From Marthasterias glacialis (lineage: Eukaryota; Echinodermata; Asteroidea; Forcipulatida; Asteriidae), in the NCBI GenBank assembly GCA_911728455.2, contig OU452223.1, positions 2,378,174 through 2,442,173 of the forward strand: a stretch of DNA of 64,000 nt, given 5' to 3'. Position numbers and translations under genes: made by a program. Shown here piece after piece: positions 19,127 through 32,617 of this stretch. The notes under the pieces are model-generated. The model did not search any database. It had not been told where the DNA came from and worked only from the letters and a program-made list of their open reading frames with translations. Within the stretch, counting starts at the first letter, position 1. Every line of letters begins with the position of its first letter.

Positions 19127-21897
19127 TGTGCCTCAATTGTAATATATTTAGTTTAGGGGACACACCAGCTTACTTATTCCACTAAATAGTGATATAGAAA
19201 GAAAAACAAGAAATTTTAAGATGGTTGTTGTAAAAAATCATCAAAGTGGCCCATAAATCACAAAAAATAGACAAAAAAACAAAAGCGGGAAAGGTCTGTG
19301 TATACGCTTTACCAGCCGTTTTGAGTGTGAAATTTACGCTGCAATGTCACACGATGTTGCAAGTAGACTGGTGCTTTTATTGTCAATAGTGTCACTATGT
19401 CAAGACTGGAGGACCCAGTCTGCATACATGTATCTCCAGCACATGTGTGTAAACATAAACATGGTCACGGTTCCATCTTCACACACACAAAACTGTATTT
19501 CCTTCAAAGGGTCCGAAACCATGGAAAACATTCCTTTGAGATCCCAAGATTGTCGTAAAAAACATAAAGACGAACAATCCAAAGATTGTAAAACCACAAG
19601 GGAAAAAGTCTTAAAAAAAACACGATACAACTGATCGCAGCCAAAAAACCACGAGCACCACTATACCAAAAGACAACGTCACATCATTGCGCAAACCACT
19701 AGTATTGACGATGGTCTTTATTATGTTTATTGACTACCTGCATGATTGAAATAAACCTAGGCCTATCCCAAATTCTATGCCACAAAGCTGTCCATCAAAA
19801 TTCTGGCAAAGAATGCATCATTCACGTTGTCATCATGATCACCGGTGAGTATATCCCTCATCGTCGTCCATGGTTTTACGTTGGCTTGACCAATGACTTT
19901 TGTCAACCAAGCCTCCCGTTGTTGTTGAGAAGAAGCGGCCCTCCTTCTTGGTTAAGATTTTCCGCACAATTTTTCATAATTATGTATAATTTGTATCCAT
20001 AATATGAATACATGCTCTATTTTGTCAAATACTCATGAATAATTATTTCAAAATCACAGTTGAAATTGACGCAGCAATTAACTTTTATACGGCTGGAAGT
20101 AAAACTTACTCCTAAGATCACGTGATTTATCCGAACCAAAAAATTGGTTCAAAAAAACCATAGGACCGAAAATTTTTCAAAAATGGCCAAATGAGGTGGT
20201 TTCGTTTCAGGATATCTCATCTCTACTGTCAAGACCATGTCAAGACCTTTATAATCTATTCACAAAACCGGTGTGTCCCTTTAACATTTTACACCATTCA
20301 ATACTTGTTGAGTTAGGCTATACTACATTATTGGTGTAACATCTTTACATTCATTGGTAGCCTAACTGTTGTCAAAGCTGAAATCGTTGTTAAAAATTAA
20401 GAATTTCTTGTTTATAAATTGAAATCCATGTAAACTGCAAACAATCAGTAACAAAAATTGACAACTTAGGATTTGAACATTTTCAGAAAGAGAAATTTGA
20501 AGACAAAAAACATCTTGCAAAAAAATGGCAACGGCATAATTTTTCATTAAAAACTTAGTGCTATAATTGCAAAATTTTGTCTTAAGAATGGTTTTAGATT
20601 GATCATTTTTTAGTTTAATTGTAACTAATTTGTAAAGCTCTTAAATCTATATAATTAAAATATTTTTATGTCATAGTAAATTGCGTGCTATGGCCGAGTG
20701 GACAGTGTACCGGTAATTTACTTTTGGAGATATGGCTGTCAAAACACAGAGAGTCAAGCTAATTAGTCAAAAGTTCATTAACCCATATCTCAGAAAATTA
20801 TTGTCCGAATTACATAAAATTTCGGTTCTGGGGGTTTCTCAAGGAGTCCATCCAGCACACCAAATTTAATTTCAATCTGTGACGGTCAGGTCCAAAAGCG
20901 TGTTGAATTGACACGGAATGACCCACTGATGGATATCAGTACCATAAAACTGTCATTTACTTTGACTTTGGTGACATGTGCAAACTTATCAAAAACAAGT
21001 ATCATTGCCACTTAAAAAAAAAAAATTGATGTGCCTTGATTGTGATTTAGGCCTACAAAAATACTGAAACTTTTTGGCTGTTATTTATTGAAGTTTTGTG
21101 GTAATAATGTATGTTCATTAAGTAGTATCTTGTTTGAATCAGACAAATAGGGCTTTTATCATATTGATTGTCAGGGTTCCATCAATATATTATAATGATC
21201 CTGATATTCACCTTCATTATTCACAAAAATAATGTCATTACTAAAATATTGTCTTGTAAAATCTACAAAGGTTACTCCTGTGTGCATTGCAGAGGTATTC
21301 ACATGGTTCTTTATAAACAACTCAGTTTGGAAAAAAATACATACAGCAGATGACCAATGTGTCACTTTAGGTATGTAAAAAAAAAAAAAAAAACAGTCAT
21401 ATAAAAATAATCGTTACTTTTAATGACAAGCTCAACCATTTATATGGACAAGAAAAGTTTTACTTTAACTGATATTTCTTTCATTGATATTTCGTTCTGT
21501 TAAAATAATCACTATAAATGACAAGCATTATATTTTTCAAGTTCACCTCAAAATGCCTACATGATTATTCCGAAAAAGGTTGTAACTGTGAACCAAAATA
21601 ATCCATGAACCTACTTGGTTTGTTTACCACTCAAATCTCAATTACTAAACATCATAGCTGAGTCAAATAACAAGAACTTGAATAGATAAACCTACAGTTA
21701 GGTTTCACAGTTGTGGAAAGCTAAAGGTTTGTTGTAGATTAATGCAAGAAGGAAACAGACTCGATTCAAAAACTTCAAACTCTGAAAAATGTACAATTTC
21801 ATTGTACCAAAATATGAAATTCAATGGCTCACTGCAAAATTAAAAGTTTTCATTGAAACATTATTAACAATGTCTGGACAGCTTTACATACTTCTTG
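19127..21897. other. no recognisable gene
   Basis: AT-rich sequence. 20285-20450 is distantly similar to 15410-15575 (ACTGCAAACAATCA, TATTGGTGTA), so part is an old dispersed repeat. 20686-20715 holds a lone A-box-like TATGGCCGAGTGG without a B box. A poly-A run lies near 21377-21393. Nothing codes convincingly. Confidence 0.4.
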
Positions 21898-22192
21898 CAG
21901 GGGTGGATCCAGAGGGGGCATGAGGGGCACACGCCCCCCCCCACCACTACTTTTCCTTGCGGAAAAAAAAATCAAGATATCATCCCGCCCACTTGCAATG
22001 AGAAATAAACTTTCGACATTATACTACAATGTTCACTGTAATGTCAAACAATCAGAGGTGGGTAAAAAACGCTGTTAGGGCTTCGCACTACCCACTTGCA
22101 ATTGCCACAACTTGCCTTCAATCATCATTTGCTGCTTGATCGGTAAATATCATGCCCCCCCCCCTTGTTGGAAATTCCTGGATCCGCCCCTG
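21898..22192. mobile_element. hAT-like MITE
   Basis: Terminal repeats CAGGGGTGGATCCAGA and CTGGATCCGCCCCTG are the CAGGGGCGGATCCAG-type ends typical of hAT-family MITEs. The flanking octamers ACTTCTTG and ACTTGTCA are only partly alike, consistent with an old 8-bp target duplication. The 295-bp interior is non-coding. Confidence 0.85.
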
Positions 22193-25100
22193 ACTTGTCA
22201 CCATATTGATGAAATGCTATCAATTAGAAGTTAAATAATTGTTGTTATGTATTGTTGTAGAAAGATGAAAGAAATAAAAGATGTTATAATTACTTGCAGG
22301 CTATGAGCGATACTTCATTCTTGACAAAAATGTTCCTGGTTATGAAAGATACTCAGCAGTAATCATTTGTATTAAACCTAATAAGTAATTTTTGACAATA
22401 TGCCTACTGTAATTCCCATGGGGGCAAACTGATTGGATTTTCATTACACCAGAGATGCCCAACATTGAATTCCGAAAAAGAGTAGCACCGCCGAGCAGTT
22501 AATGGGTCAGGGGCAGCTTATGTATCGGTAACTGTAAGGGCATAGGCTTCCTAGGCCATTATTTCACTCAGTTACTTTCTGTGATGCCATTTTATTTACC
22601 CATTTTCAGGCACTGCTGTGATGAAAAATCTTACAAATTTATTGTGCATGATGCACAACAGTGCAACTAGACTCTTTTGAAAATGTTGTAGTTTGATGAT
22701 TTAATGGATATGTTCACTTGGAGCCAGACAGCTGGGCATAACAGCCAGGACTCAAATTTACACTAGACTGCATTAGTAAAAAAACTTTACAACTTGACAA
22801 ATCTGGTGACCTAATTATATTCCTCCTTGTTCTCCTCGCCCACTGTCCCGCAAAGTGATGTAAATTTAAAAAAAAACTGTTAACTAGTGACTCAACCCTA
22901 TCAGGACCGGGGGGGGGGGGGGGGGGGGGGGCACAATGCACCAATTTTTTTCATGAAACTTTTTAAGACTTAGTCCGATCACCGCCAAATTTCTGACTTT
23001 TCCCAAAGTATATCTAGGATCATGTTGTCAAAAAATAATTGATACCGGGGGTTAGCTGTTGCCTCAGCCACTTTTTGAACATAATTTCCACTGATTTTTG
23101 GTTTCTTTGCCAGACAAGTGATAACTAGTAATGAGTCACGTGATAGTCAGTAATAGTCTGTAATGGTTTTGGAAATTCAAAATGGCGGCCATTTTGGCGC
23201 CCATCTTGGACTTTGTGTTTTCAGGATGTAACTAGGGGGTCAAATTATATAAAGTTTTTCAACAATAGGACATTTTTAACATGCTAATTTCTTCCTTTTC
23301 AGACCCCAAAAATATATGGATTTGTCAAACAAGCATTCTTTTTTTTCCTGAGCCCTTGGCAGCATCCATTTTGATTTTTAAGAAAAAGTAAGCAAAAAAA
23401 TGTTTTTTCCCGCCAAAATGGGATAAATTAATGGGTTATAATGCCCTAAAAGGTGACTACAGTAACTAATGTAGGTTCGACTTATATTGATCTTGGTAAA
23501 ATGTACAAGTTTGCCAAGTTTCAAAACATTCAGATCAAAAATACAGGAGTTATGAGGAAAACACAATTTCTGACAAAAAATTGGGCAAAAAACAGTCGAA
23601 AACTACGATTCTGAGTCTGTACTGGTTCTATTGAGTATTAAACTATTTATGGCTGTATGAAATTGTAAATTTGGGCCAATGGCACCCTCAATTTCATGGG
23701 CACTACCTTTGGCCTGCTTTGGATAAAACAAAGAGTTTTTCACAGCATTTGTCGCTAAAACTACACCATCAATTTGGCCATGCTTATCCCAAAACAACCT
23801 CTGTATGGATTTCCATATTCGGGAAATACATTTTTAATTGAAATTTTATGCGAGGTCACCTTTCCATGTTTCAATCCAAGTACATAGACAAAGTAGGCAA
23901 ACATGTGCAATTGTTTGAGTACACTGGGAGATACCACTTACACCACCCCTATCACTGACAGTCACATGGCCAGCTTACACAGCGCGTAATTTGTGGAGTT
24001 GGGAGATTCCATTATTGACAGGTGAGCCAAACACTAAAATGCAGTTTGTGTGGCAACCTCGTCCCAACGAATACAAATCACTATTTCCAATGAATTACTA
24101 ATGGAGATCAATGACAATGGGGAAAATGGGTGAGATCATGCATCAGGATCTTCAGGCAGTTTAAAATCCTGTGCCAAAAATTTAATACGCTTTTACTTGT
24201 GGACTTGGCGCTCCTCTATCACTTTTGCTATATTTTACCACAGCGCTAGTCATCATTTAAAGGGTTTTGTGTTAATTTTGATTTAAATTTTCATAATTTT
24301 TATTACTAACTCATATTTAAACATTTTTTGATAAAATGTTTACTAAAGTTGTACTATTTTTACTAGGGTGGCTTGTAAACATAGTTTATGGAAGTATTAT
24401 CGTACAGTCGTATTCAAGGCTCAAAATCGCAACTCTGTTACACACTTTTTTGTTAAATGTTTTGGTGGATAGAGTAAATGGTGTGAACATTGGGAAAAAT
24501 TAGAAAAAAATTACTAGAGATTTGCACAAAACTTACAATAAGTATAAACGGTCATGGTGGGAAAAATCACAAAAAAATAATGAGTGAAACGATTAGTTTT
24601 GATCTCATGAGACCAAAACTTGATGTTCTCAAACAGTGAAAACATGCACTATATTCTTGTGACTCCAATGACTGATTAGGCTTAAATTATCTGTAAAGTA
24701 TTATTATTATTATCTTAAAGTATTCTGTTGGGTCACACAAAGGTGAATACTGATCTGGACATTTATCAATATTGTACATGTGCTTTAGTGGGATAAGAAC
24801 TTAAGACAATGTATCCCTAGCCTTTTGACATTAAGGACATATCAAGAGCTCATGTGGTATGTCTGCATTACTGCATAATAAATTAATTAAATCACTGGAC
24901 AACTCAGCAACCTTTGCTTTCTACCTTACATGTAATCTCATGTTTATTGTAGAGAATTTAATTTAGATTTGGCAATCAGCCTGTCTACCTGGGTCCTATT
25001 GATGGTTAGGATTCTCCTGGTAAATGACACCAATATTCAACTGACTGACTCACTCTGAGTCAGTTAAGTTCTTTCTTGATTGAAGGGGTCAATAAAGTTA

Positions 25101-25302
25101 GTTTCCCAACATACCAATCTCACTAAATTTAATCAAGGATTAACTCTTTTATCACTTGCGAACAATCAAACTTCTACTAATTCACTCCATGAACGCACCA
25201 CGGAAGTTCAAAATATTTTTAACTGTACAAGGAAACCTTTAGCTTTCGTTATTATTTTCCTGTGTTACAATTATAGTTTATTGTGTAGAGGATGAAAATG
25301 TC
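22193..25302. other. no recognisable gene; G23 run
   Basis: Mostly AT-rich sequence without splice or domain signals. A run of 23 Gs at 22909-22931 is a simple repeat. 23140-23260 carries GGCGGCCATTTTGG and GAGTCACGTGAT but no feature that I can name. Confidence 0.4.
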
Positions 25303-26004
25303 CTTTTGAATGATTTGCACAGTTGTTTTGTCTACTTTCAGCTTTTCCAAAATGAAAGCTTAGAGATTGGCATAACAGAGAACGACTAAAACTAAAGAAA
25401 CATTGTTTGTGTACTAAGTATATGTTTGTGACTTGGAAAGTTGTCCACAGAGGTTTGATCAACTATCTGTGGTCGCAACAGAAACAAATGTCAAAAAAAT
25501 TTCTGAAAAAAAGAACAACACACCTTTGGAAATAAAAAGTAATGCCTCTATTATTTACAGATATTTTTTGCATTAAATTGTCCATAAAATCCTTTCAAAT
25601 CATGGTATTCAGTGAGTAAAAACACCTGTAAGTCTACCGTGGAAAAAAAGCACGGTCTCCATTACCGTATACATCGCACATGAAATACACTGTACATAAA
25701 GTACTGTCTGTCCACACAATGAAACAACTAGACCTATTCATTTAGGGGTTTGCATGTTATGGTGATAAGATTAGTGATAGGACTCCCGACCTTTCAACCT
25801 TTGGAGGTAGACAACAAAATTTTTCCTATGGGGACCAAAGACCTTCTTAATCTTAAAATAGATTTCTACATATGGCTGTTTAAGTGTGTTTCAATTGCAT
25901 GTGTAAAACTCCAGTTACAACTTTCAAACTTCGAGGGCGGTTCCGGGCAGTTCCAGGAATAAAAGGCAGGACGATTTTAGGCCGTTTGAGGGCTAAAGGG
26001 TTAA

Positions 26005-26203
26005 CCCTAACTTCCTGGAGTGATGTACTAGGATCCTTCCCCACTCTAACAAATTCCAACACTATAATTCAACACCCAAACTGTTGTACTCTGATTATGG
26101 TGGTATGCCTGAACCCATGTATCAGTTTACTCATGCAGTACCCAGGCCAACACAGTTCAACAAAACCTGCTGTTAGAGTTTGATGGAATAGGGACTGTTA
26201 GGG
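26005..26203. mobile_element. 199-bp piggyBac-like MITE
   Basis: Ends CCCTAAC and GTTAGGG are flanked by TTAA at 26001-26004 and 26204-26207. The paralogous right segment holds the empty site GGGTTAATTATTC, with TTAA at 47095-47098, so the boundaries are supported independently. TTAA target use and CCC-type ends are characteristic of piggyBac elements. Confidence 0.9.
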
Positions 26204-26600
26204 TTAACGATTCAATATACTTACATGTTTGTTCTTGTGATTGACGGACAAAGAGAGCCTGAAGGTAGACTGACTTGAGATCCAAACCACACCCTCATTG
26301 GTTCTTAACAGATAAATGAAGTTTGCACTAGAAGACTGTAGATCAATGGATCCATCTGATGATCAAATCCCTCTAAGAGTTCATCTACAAGAAAGTTCAT
26401 TCAAGTTGTCTCTTGCTCATAACAAACTGTTGACCAACATCCTTCTGTACAAAAATGTAAACAGTTTGAGAACAAATGATTATTATTTGCATGTTTTAGT
26501 CAGAGTAAATCTCAGTATCATGAATATTGTCCAACTATAATCCTCTTCCTTACTGAGGATTTCTTCATTTAATAAGCTGTAATTCTGCTACATCTTTATC

Positions 26601-26757
26601 TTAACTCTTTAACTCCGGAATTTCTGCACGTACATATATGGACATGATTTTTTTTGTCATTTGATACTGTACAAAATCGATGCCATAAATGGCTTTGCTG
26701 ACAATTTGAGTTGTGCACAAGCAGTCATAAATGGACTTAACGGAGTGAAAGAGTTAA
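26601..26757 (+). mobile_element. 157-bp MITE with TTAACTCTTT ends, copy B
   Basis: Left end TTAACTCTTTAACTCCGG, right end GGAGTGAAAGAGTTAA. It is also present in the duplicated segment at 47510-47666, so it predates that duplication. The copy at 18970-19126 is an independent insertion. Confidence 0.85.
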
Positions 26758-26792
26758 GGGGGAAAACATTACATGCTGCACTGAATAATAAT

Positions 26793-27697
26793 TAGGTGTT
26801 CGGCTTTTAGCCGAAAACCTATTGTTATTGTTAATTATTTTTTTTTTTTTTTCTCCGTCTTCTTCTTCTGCCTGAACCTTCTCCGGCAATTTTAAACAAA
26901 AGTTAAGCTTGTATGAACTTGAAACTTGTCATGAACATCGACCTTGATGAGCAGACGAAACCGCAACTTTTTTGGAATGATGACGTCATTGATGACGTCA
27001 TTACCGTAAATAAACGTTAAATAATTTGAAAATTCATATCTTCAAAACCAGAAGCGCTACGTTCAAGATTCCTCCACTGAAACTTCACGTAAAGTTCTAC
27101 AAATGTCGTGCACAACTTGACCTCATTTGACCTTTACTTCCGGTCAAAACCGGAAGTTCAAAATTTCAAAAATTCATAATTCAAGAACTGCTTATCATAT
27201 TGTCAAAATTTAAATGTCAGTTTGAAGATCGTTTAGCCTGCTCAAACTTTTGCACAGACATAATACCAGTTTGACATTGTCTTCTGGCCGTAAAAGATGA
27301 CGTCATTGATTGCGTCATTATATTAAATCAATGTTTAATATTTAAAAAATCCATATCTGAAGAACCGTATATGTTACATACATGTACAAGATCTTTGCAC
27401 CATATGAAAGCTTTTCGATTACTCTACCAATCTTACACAGTGTGTGACCCCATTTGACCTTGACTTCCGGTCGAAACCGGAAGTTAATATGTCATTTTTC
27501 CAAAAAATCATATTTCAATAAAAAACAGGCTATAGTAATAACCATTACTTCATCTGAAAACACTTTAACCCGTCTACATGTCTTACAGAATGTGTGACCC
27601 CATTTGACCTTGACTTCCGGTCGAAACCGGAAGTTGAAGTTAACATATAAAAAGATTCATAGGTCATTAACTAAACGACGTACAGTCTTGAAACTTA
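26793..27697 (-). repeat. H-family repeat, copy C
   Basis: It starts with hairpin GGTGTTCGGCT/AGCCGAAAACC, then ATTGTTATTGTT, a T tract and a CTTCTT tract. It carries paired TGACGTCA (26981 and 26993) and three paired ETS-like motifs, ACTTCCGGTCNAAACCGGAAG, near 27135, 27465 and 27615. Non-coding. Confidence 0.85.
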
Positions 27698-27700
27698 CTA

Positions 27701-29631
27701 CCGTAATTTTCGGCCCATAAGCCGCCCGGCCCATTAGCCGCAGTGCCCAAGAATTTCCAAAACAAGATTTAGGTGTTGGCCCATAAGCCGCAATGCCGCA
27801 TAAGCCGCAGCAGGTTCACCGCACTCACAGAGAAGCGCCGGCACTTCAGACACAGAGGGGGCCGCGTATCTGCGGTCACTGTCTGACTACAGCTGGTCAA
27901 TGAACCAATGAAAAGCCTAGAAAGCAAGTAGGTCTGTCTCTATTTCTTTTCAATCAATGGAAACGTCCAGAAAGAAAGTCGGCCTGTCTCTTTTTTCTTT
28001 GATACTTAATAGGAATACTAGCACCGATAACACAGGCACCCTTCTGACGGATTTCCCCCGAACTTCCCCATGGAAACTGGAGGGCCAGTTCCCAAGCAAC
28101 AGATGGAACCATTCCTGTTTGCATTATCCCCCGCTACTGACAGTGAAATTAGAGATGTTGAGATCAAGTCGTTAAAATGTTTTCTTGTTAAGGAATAGAC
28201 TTTTAGTTCAATAAAGTGTATTTCTACATTTAAAACAGACCGCAACTGCCAATTACAGTTTTGTTGTTTTTTGGTGAAGCCCTGAAAATGTTTCATAAGT
28301 TTAAGGAATATTTTGTTAATTCAATAAAGGCTATCCCTATATGTGGACCAGACCGTGATTGCTTCTCATCTCTTTTGTTTTGTGGTAGCCCTGAAAAGGA
28401 CTGTTTTGTTTTTGTTTGTCACACCAGCCAAATAAACCCACCAGCTCTTTTCAGAGCTACCAAATCTTCCAAAAAGAGATGAAACGTGACTACGTCTTTC
28501 CCGTCCCAAATATGTAATAAAATAAACACCCTGCCTCCACAAGTAACAAATAATTTCCCAGAATAAAATATTTTGACAAAAGAAATACATGATTGTTTAG
28601 TATAGAGAAGTTTTCTAAATATGTCTATGCCTGTGCATATTTCCCGCCCAAATATATAAATATTCCGCCCCAACTAAAATAACCTGACAAAAGAAATATT
28701 ACAATACTCAGACTGAAGAAGTTTCCTAAATAGGTTTAGGCCTATGCCCGGTAGAACAATATTTGTTGACAAAGGAAAGGAATAATTCCCCAGAATAGCA
28801 TTTTTCGTCAAAACAAAAATAATATTTCCTAAACAGAACTCATCAACGTTAATCTTTGGAATAAATCCTCTTTGAAAGGAGACTACTACAAAAAGCCACC
28901 AGCTAACCTCAGTCGGGAGCTACAAACTTTAAAGAAATGCAACATCAAATACGGTCCGCCTACTTAATTAGAGGACAATACAAGGATTTATCATTCAATT
29001 GGTCGATCGGCCTCTTGTTGCTGTTAATTCAACCAATAGGCTGCCTGCTCATGGGTGTGCAGTACCTCCCGCACGCAACAGGTCTCTGTAGTCACAAAAC
29101 GCCGACAACAATACGTATCTTTTTGTTTGATGGGCTTGTTGCTTATCATGGTGAACAGTGCACGTGTTTGGTAAACGTTGGCTAAACGTTTTCAAACGCC
29201 CTCATTGTTAATCTTATAAAATCCCTCCTTAGACTGGCTCCCGTCCCTCGTGCTAGGCTGGAGACTATGTATAGTGAACGGGCCCCAGTCTCCTCAACTT
29301 GAGATGTGTGTGTTTTCTGTAGCTCTAGCTCGGTCGGCTTTGCATGTCTTGGTTGGATCATTATTCCTTCCTCCATCATGTCCATGGTTAAATATCAACG
29401 ACATTCGTTACAACTAAACTACAGCCTTGATGTTTTGTGGTTAGTTTTGTTTCTCAATCTCACATTGCAAATTTTCTTGTCACGCTGAAATAATTTGCTT
29501 AATATTTATACAATGATTTTTGGCCGTTACTGACACGTCGGCGTATAAGCCGCCCGGCCCATAAGCCGCATGGAACTTTTTGAGGGCGAAAAACAACCAC
29601 CAAGCCGCGGCTTATGGGCCGAAAATTACGG
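27701..29631 (-). mobile_element. TIR transposon with AAGCCGC-rich ends, 1.9-kb copy
   Basis: Terminal repeats CCGTAATTTTCGGCCCATAA and its reverse complement, flanked by TA on both sides. The right 300 bp match the left end of the smaller copy at 32618 in reverse orientation, including GACCGAGCTAG. A 67-codon minus-strand frame (29182-29385) shows no transposase motif I can name. Subterminal repeats of ATAAGCCGC occur at both ends. Confidence 0.85.
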
Positions 29632-31419
29632 TATACATTTTATAAGTGGTGCTAATAAGGCAAACTGTGGTTGGTTGGGGCTGAGCAGAATCATGAACTG
29701 TTTGAAAGAACCATACATTTTATAAGTGCCGCATTTAAGACAAACTGTGGTAGAATGGGGCTGAGCAGGATCATGAACTGCATGAAAGAACCATACATTT
29801 GGTTATGTGCCGCTAATGAGACTAACTGTTCTAGGTTGGGGCCGAGCAGGATCACGAACTGAATGAAAGAACCATACATTTTATAAGTGCTGCTAATAAG
29901 ACCAACAACTGTAGGTAGGGGGCTGAGCAGGATCAGAAAATGAATGATAAAACCATACATTTTATGAGTTCCTCTAATCAGACTAACTGTGGTAGGTTGG
30001 GGCCGAGCAGGATCATGAAATGCACGAAAGCACCATACATTTTATCAGCTCCGCTAATTAGACTTACTATGGCAGGTTTGGGCTGAGCAGGATCATGAAC
30101 TGCATGAAAGAACCATACATTTTATAAGTGCCAGTAATAAGACCAACTGTTCTCGGTAGGGGCTGAGCAGGATCATGAACTGCATGAAACAACCATGCAT
30201 TTTAAAAGTGCTGCTAATAAAGCCAACTGTTGTAGGTTAGGGGCTGAGCAGGATCATGAAGTGAATGACAGAAACATATATTTTATAACTGCGGCTAAAA
30301 AAGACTAACTATGGTAAGTTTGGGCTGAGCAGGATCATGAACTCAATGAAAGAACCATACATTTTTTAAGTGCTGCTAATAACACAAACTACGTTAGGTT
30401 GGGGCTGAGCAGGATCATAAACTCAATGAAAGAACCATACATTTTATAAGTGCCACTTAAAGACTAACTATAAAAGGTTGGGGGCAAGGCAGGATCATGA
30501 ATTGAATGACAGAACCATACATTTTATAAGTGCCACTAATAAGACCAACTCAGGAAGGTTGAGGGTTTGGGAGGATCATGGAATGAATGACAGAATCATA
30601 CATTTTATAAGTGTGGCTAATAAAACCAAATATCATAGGTTGGTGGCTGGGCTGGGTCAAGAACAGATTGATGGAACCATATATTTTATAAGTGCCGCTA
30701 ATAAGACTAACTATGGTAGGTTGGGGCTGGGCAGCATCATGAATGAATGACAAAACCAAACATTTTGTAAGTGACACAAAGAAGTCTAATTTGGGTAGGT
30801 TTGGGGCTGAGCAGGATCATGAACTGAATGTAAGAACCATACATTCGATAAGCACCGCTAATGAGACTAACTGTGGTAGGCTAGGGCTGAGCAGGATCAT
30901 GAACTGAATGAAAGAACCATACATTTTATAAGTGCCACTTTAAAGACTTATTTTGATAGGTTGTGTTTAAACAGGATCATGAATTAAGTTAAAGAACCAC
31001 ACATTTATAAGCGCCGCTCATCAGACAAGCTGTGTTAGGTTGGGGAAGAGCAGGATGAAGAACTGACTGACAGAACCATACAATTCATAGGTGCCGCTAA
31101 TAAGACCAACTCTGGTAGGTTGAAGAGGATCATGAACTAATTGACAGTATCATACATGTGCCGCTAATAAAACCAATTAAGGTAGGGTGGGGGCTAGGCG
31201 GGATCATGAACAGAGGTATAAGGTTGAGAGGGATCATGAAAATAGTGAGAGAACAATACATTTCATAAGCGCCGCTAAAACGACTAACCGTGGAAGGTTG
31301 GGGCTGAGCAGGATCATCAACTGCTTGAAAGAACCATACGATTGATAAGTACCGTTAAGAAAACTACCAATGGTAGGTTGGGACTGAGTAGGATCACGAA
31401 CTGAATGAAAGAACCATAC

Positions 31420-31691
31420 CGTCGGCTCAGAACTACAATGTCATTAACTTCCATAATCAACAAAAGGTTGTTAACATTTCCAAACTAAAAAACAGTAAAT
31501 AGGATTTAAAAATCAAAAACTAATTTTTGTCTATCCAAAAGGTAGTTTAACCTGTTATTCTTAACTACTTTTTGAATAGACAAACCATTAGTTTTTCATT
31601 TTTAAATGGCATTTACCATTTTTTAGTTTGGAATTTTTAACGACCTTTTGTCGATTACGGAAGTTAATGACCTTATAGTTCTGAGCCGACG
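31420..31691. mobile_element. 272-bp foldback element in the satellite
   Basis: Almost the whole element is palindromic. Ends CGTCGGCTCAGAACTA and TAGTTCTGAGCCGACG are perfect inverses, and pairing continues to the centre near 31555. It is flanked by ATAC at 31416-31419 and 31692-31695, a likely 4-bp target duplication in the satellite's CCATACATT. Confidence 0.92.
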
Positions 31692-32617
31692 ATACATTGT
31701 ATAAGTGCGGCTTAAAAGACTAACTACGTTAGGTTCGGGCTGAGCAGGATCATGAACTGAATAAAAGTACCAGACATTGTGTAAGTGCGGCTAAAAAGAC
31801 TAACTATGGTAGGTTGCGGGATAGTCAGGATCATGCACTCAATAAAAGAACCATACATTTTATACATGCCGCTAAAAAGACTAACTATGGTAGGTTAGGG
31901 GCTGAGCAGGAAGATGAAGGGAATGACAGAACTATAGCTTGACAGTTGAACAGGATCATGAACTGAATGAAAGAACCATTCATTTTATAAGTGCTACTCA
32001 TAAGACCAACTATGGCAGAGTAAGTGTTGGGGAAGATCATGACAGAATCATACATTTCATAATAATGGCTAATAAAACCAAATATCATAGCTTGGTGGCT
32101 GGGCAGGGAAAATGAACAGGTTAACAGAACCATACATTTCATAAGTGGCGCTAATGAAGTCAACTATGGTAGGTTGGTGGCTGGGCAGGACGGAACCGTA
32201 TAATTTATAAGTGCCACTAATTAGACTAACTTTGGTAGTTTTGGGGATGGGCAGGATCATGAACTCAAAAAAAGAAACATATATTGCGGCTAATAAGACT
32301 AGCTACGTTAGCTTGGGGCTGAGCAGGATTGCGAAATGCATGACAGAACCAAACATTTTGTGAGTGCTGCTAATAAGACCAACTATGGTAAGTTGAGGAT
32401 TTGGTAGGATCATGAACTGAATGACAGAACCATACATTTTATGACTGCCGCTAAGGAGACTAAGGTAGGTTGGGGCTGAGCAAGATCAAACCTGAATTAA
32501 AAAACCATACATTTTATAAGTGCCGCTAATAAGATAATCTGTTGTCAGTTGGGGTTGAGCAGCGTCATGAACTGCATGAAAGAACCATATATTTTTCAAG
32601 TACCAATAAGAAGACTA

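Larger units (their letters stand above)
25303..26790 (+). repeat. left copy of a segment flanking the satellite block
   Basis: It aligns in the same orientation with 46485-47705 from TTTTGAATGATTTGCACAGT to ACATTACATGCTGCACTGAA. The left copy is longer mainly because of a 199-bp MITE. A short minus-strand frame is open in the right copy but has a stop here, and I do not recognise it. Confidence 0.9.

Noticed and set aside
22909-22931. G23 run as a G-quadruplex regulatory element
   Set aside because: A plain homopolymer with no gene nearby; simple-sequence expansion or assembly noise explains it.
26225-26420. Minus-strand coding exon shared by the two duplicated segments
   Set aside because: Open in the right copy but stopped in the left, no recognisable family, no splice signals.
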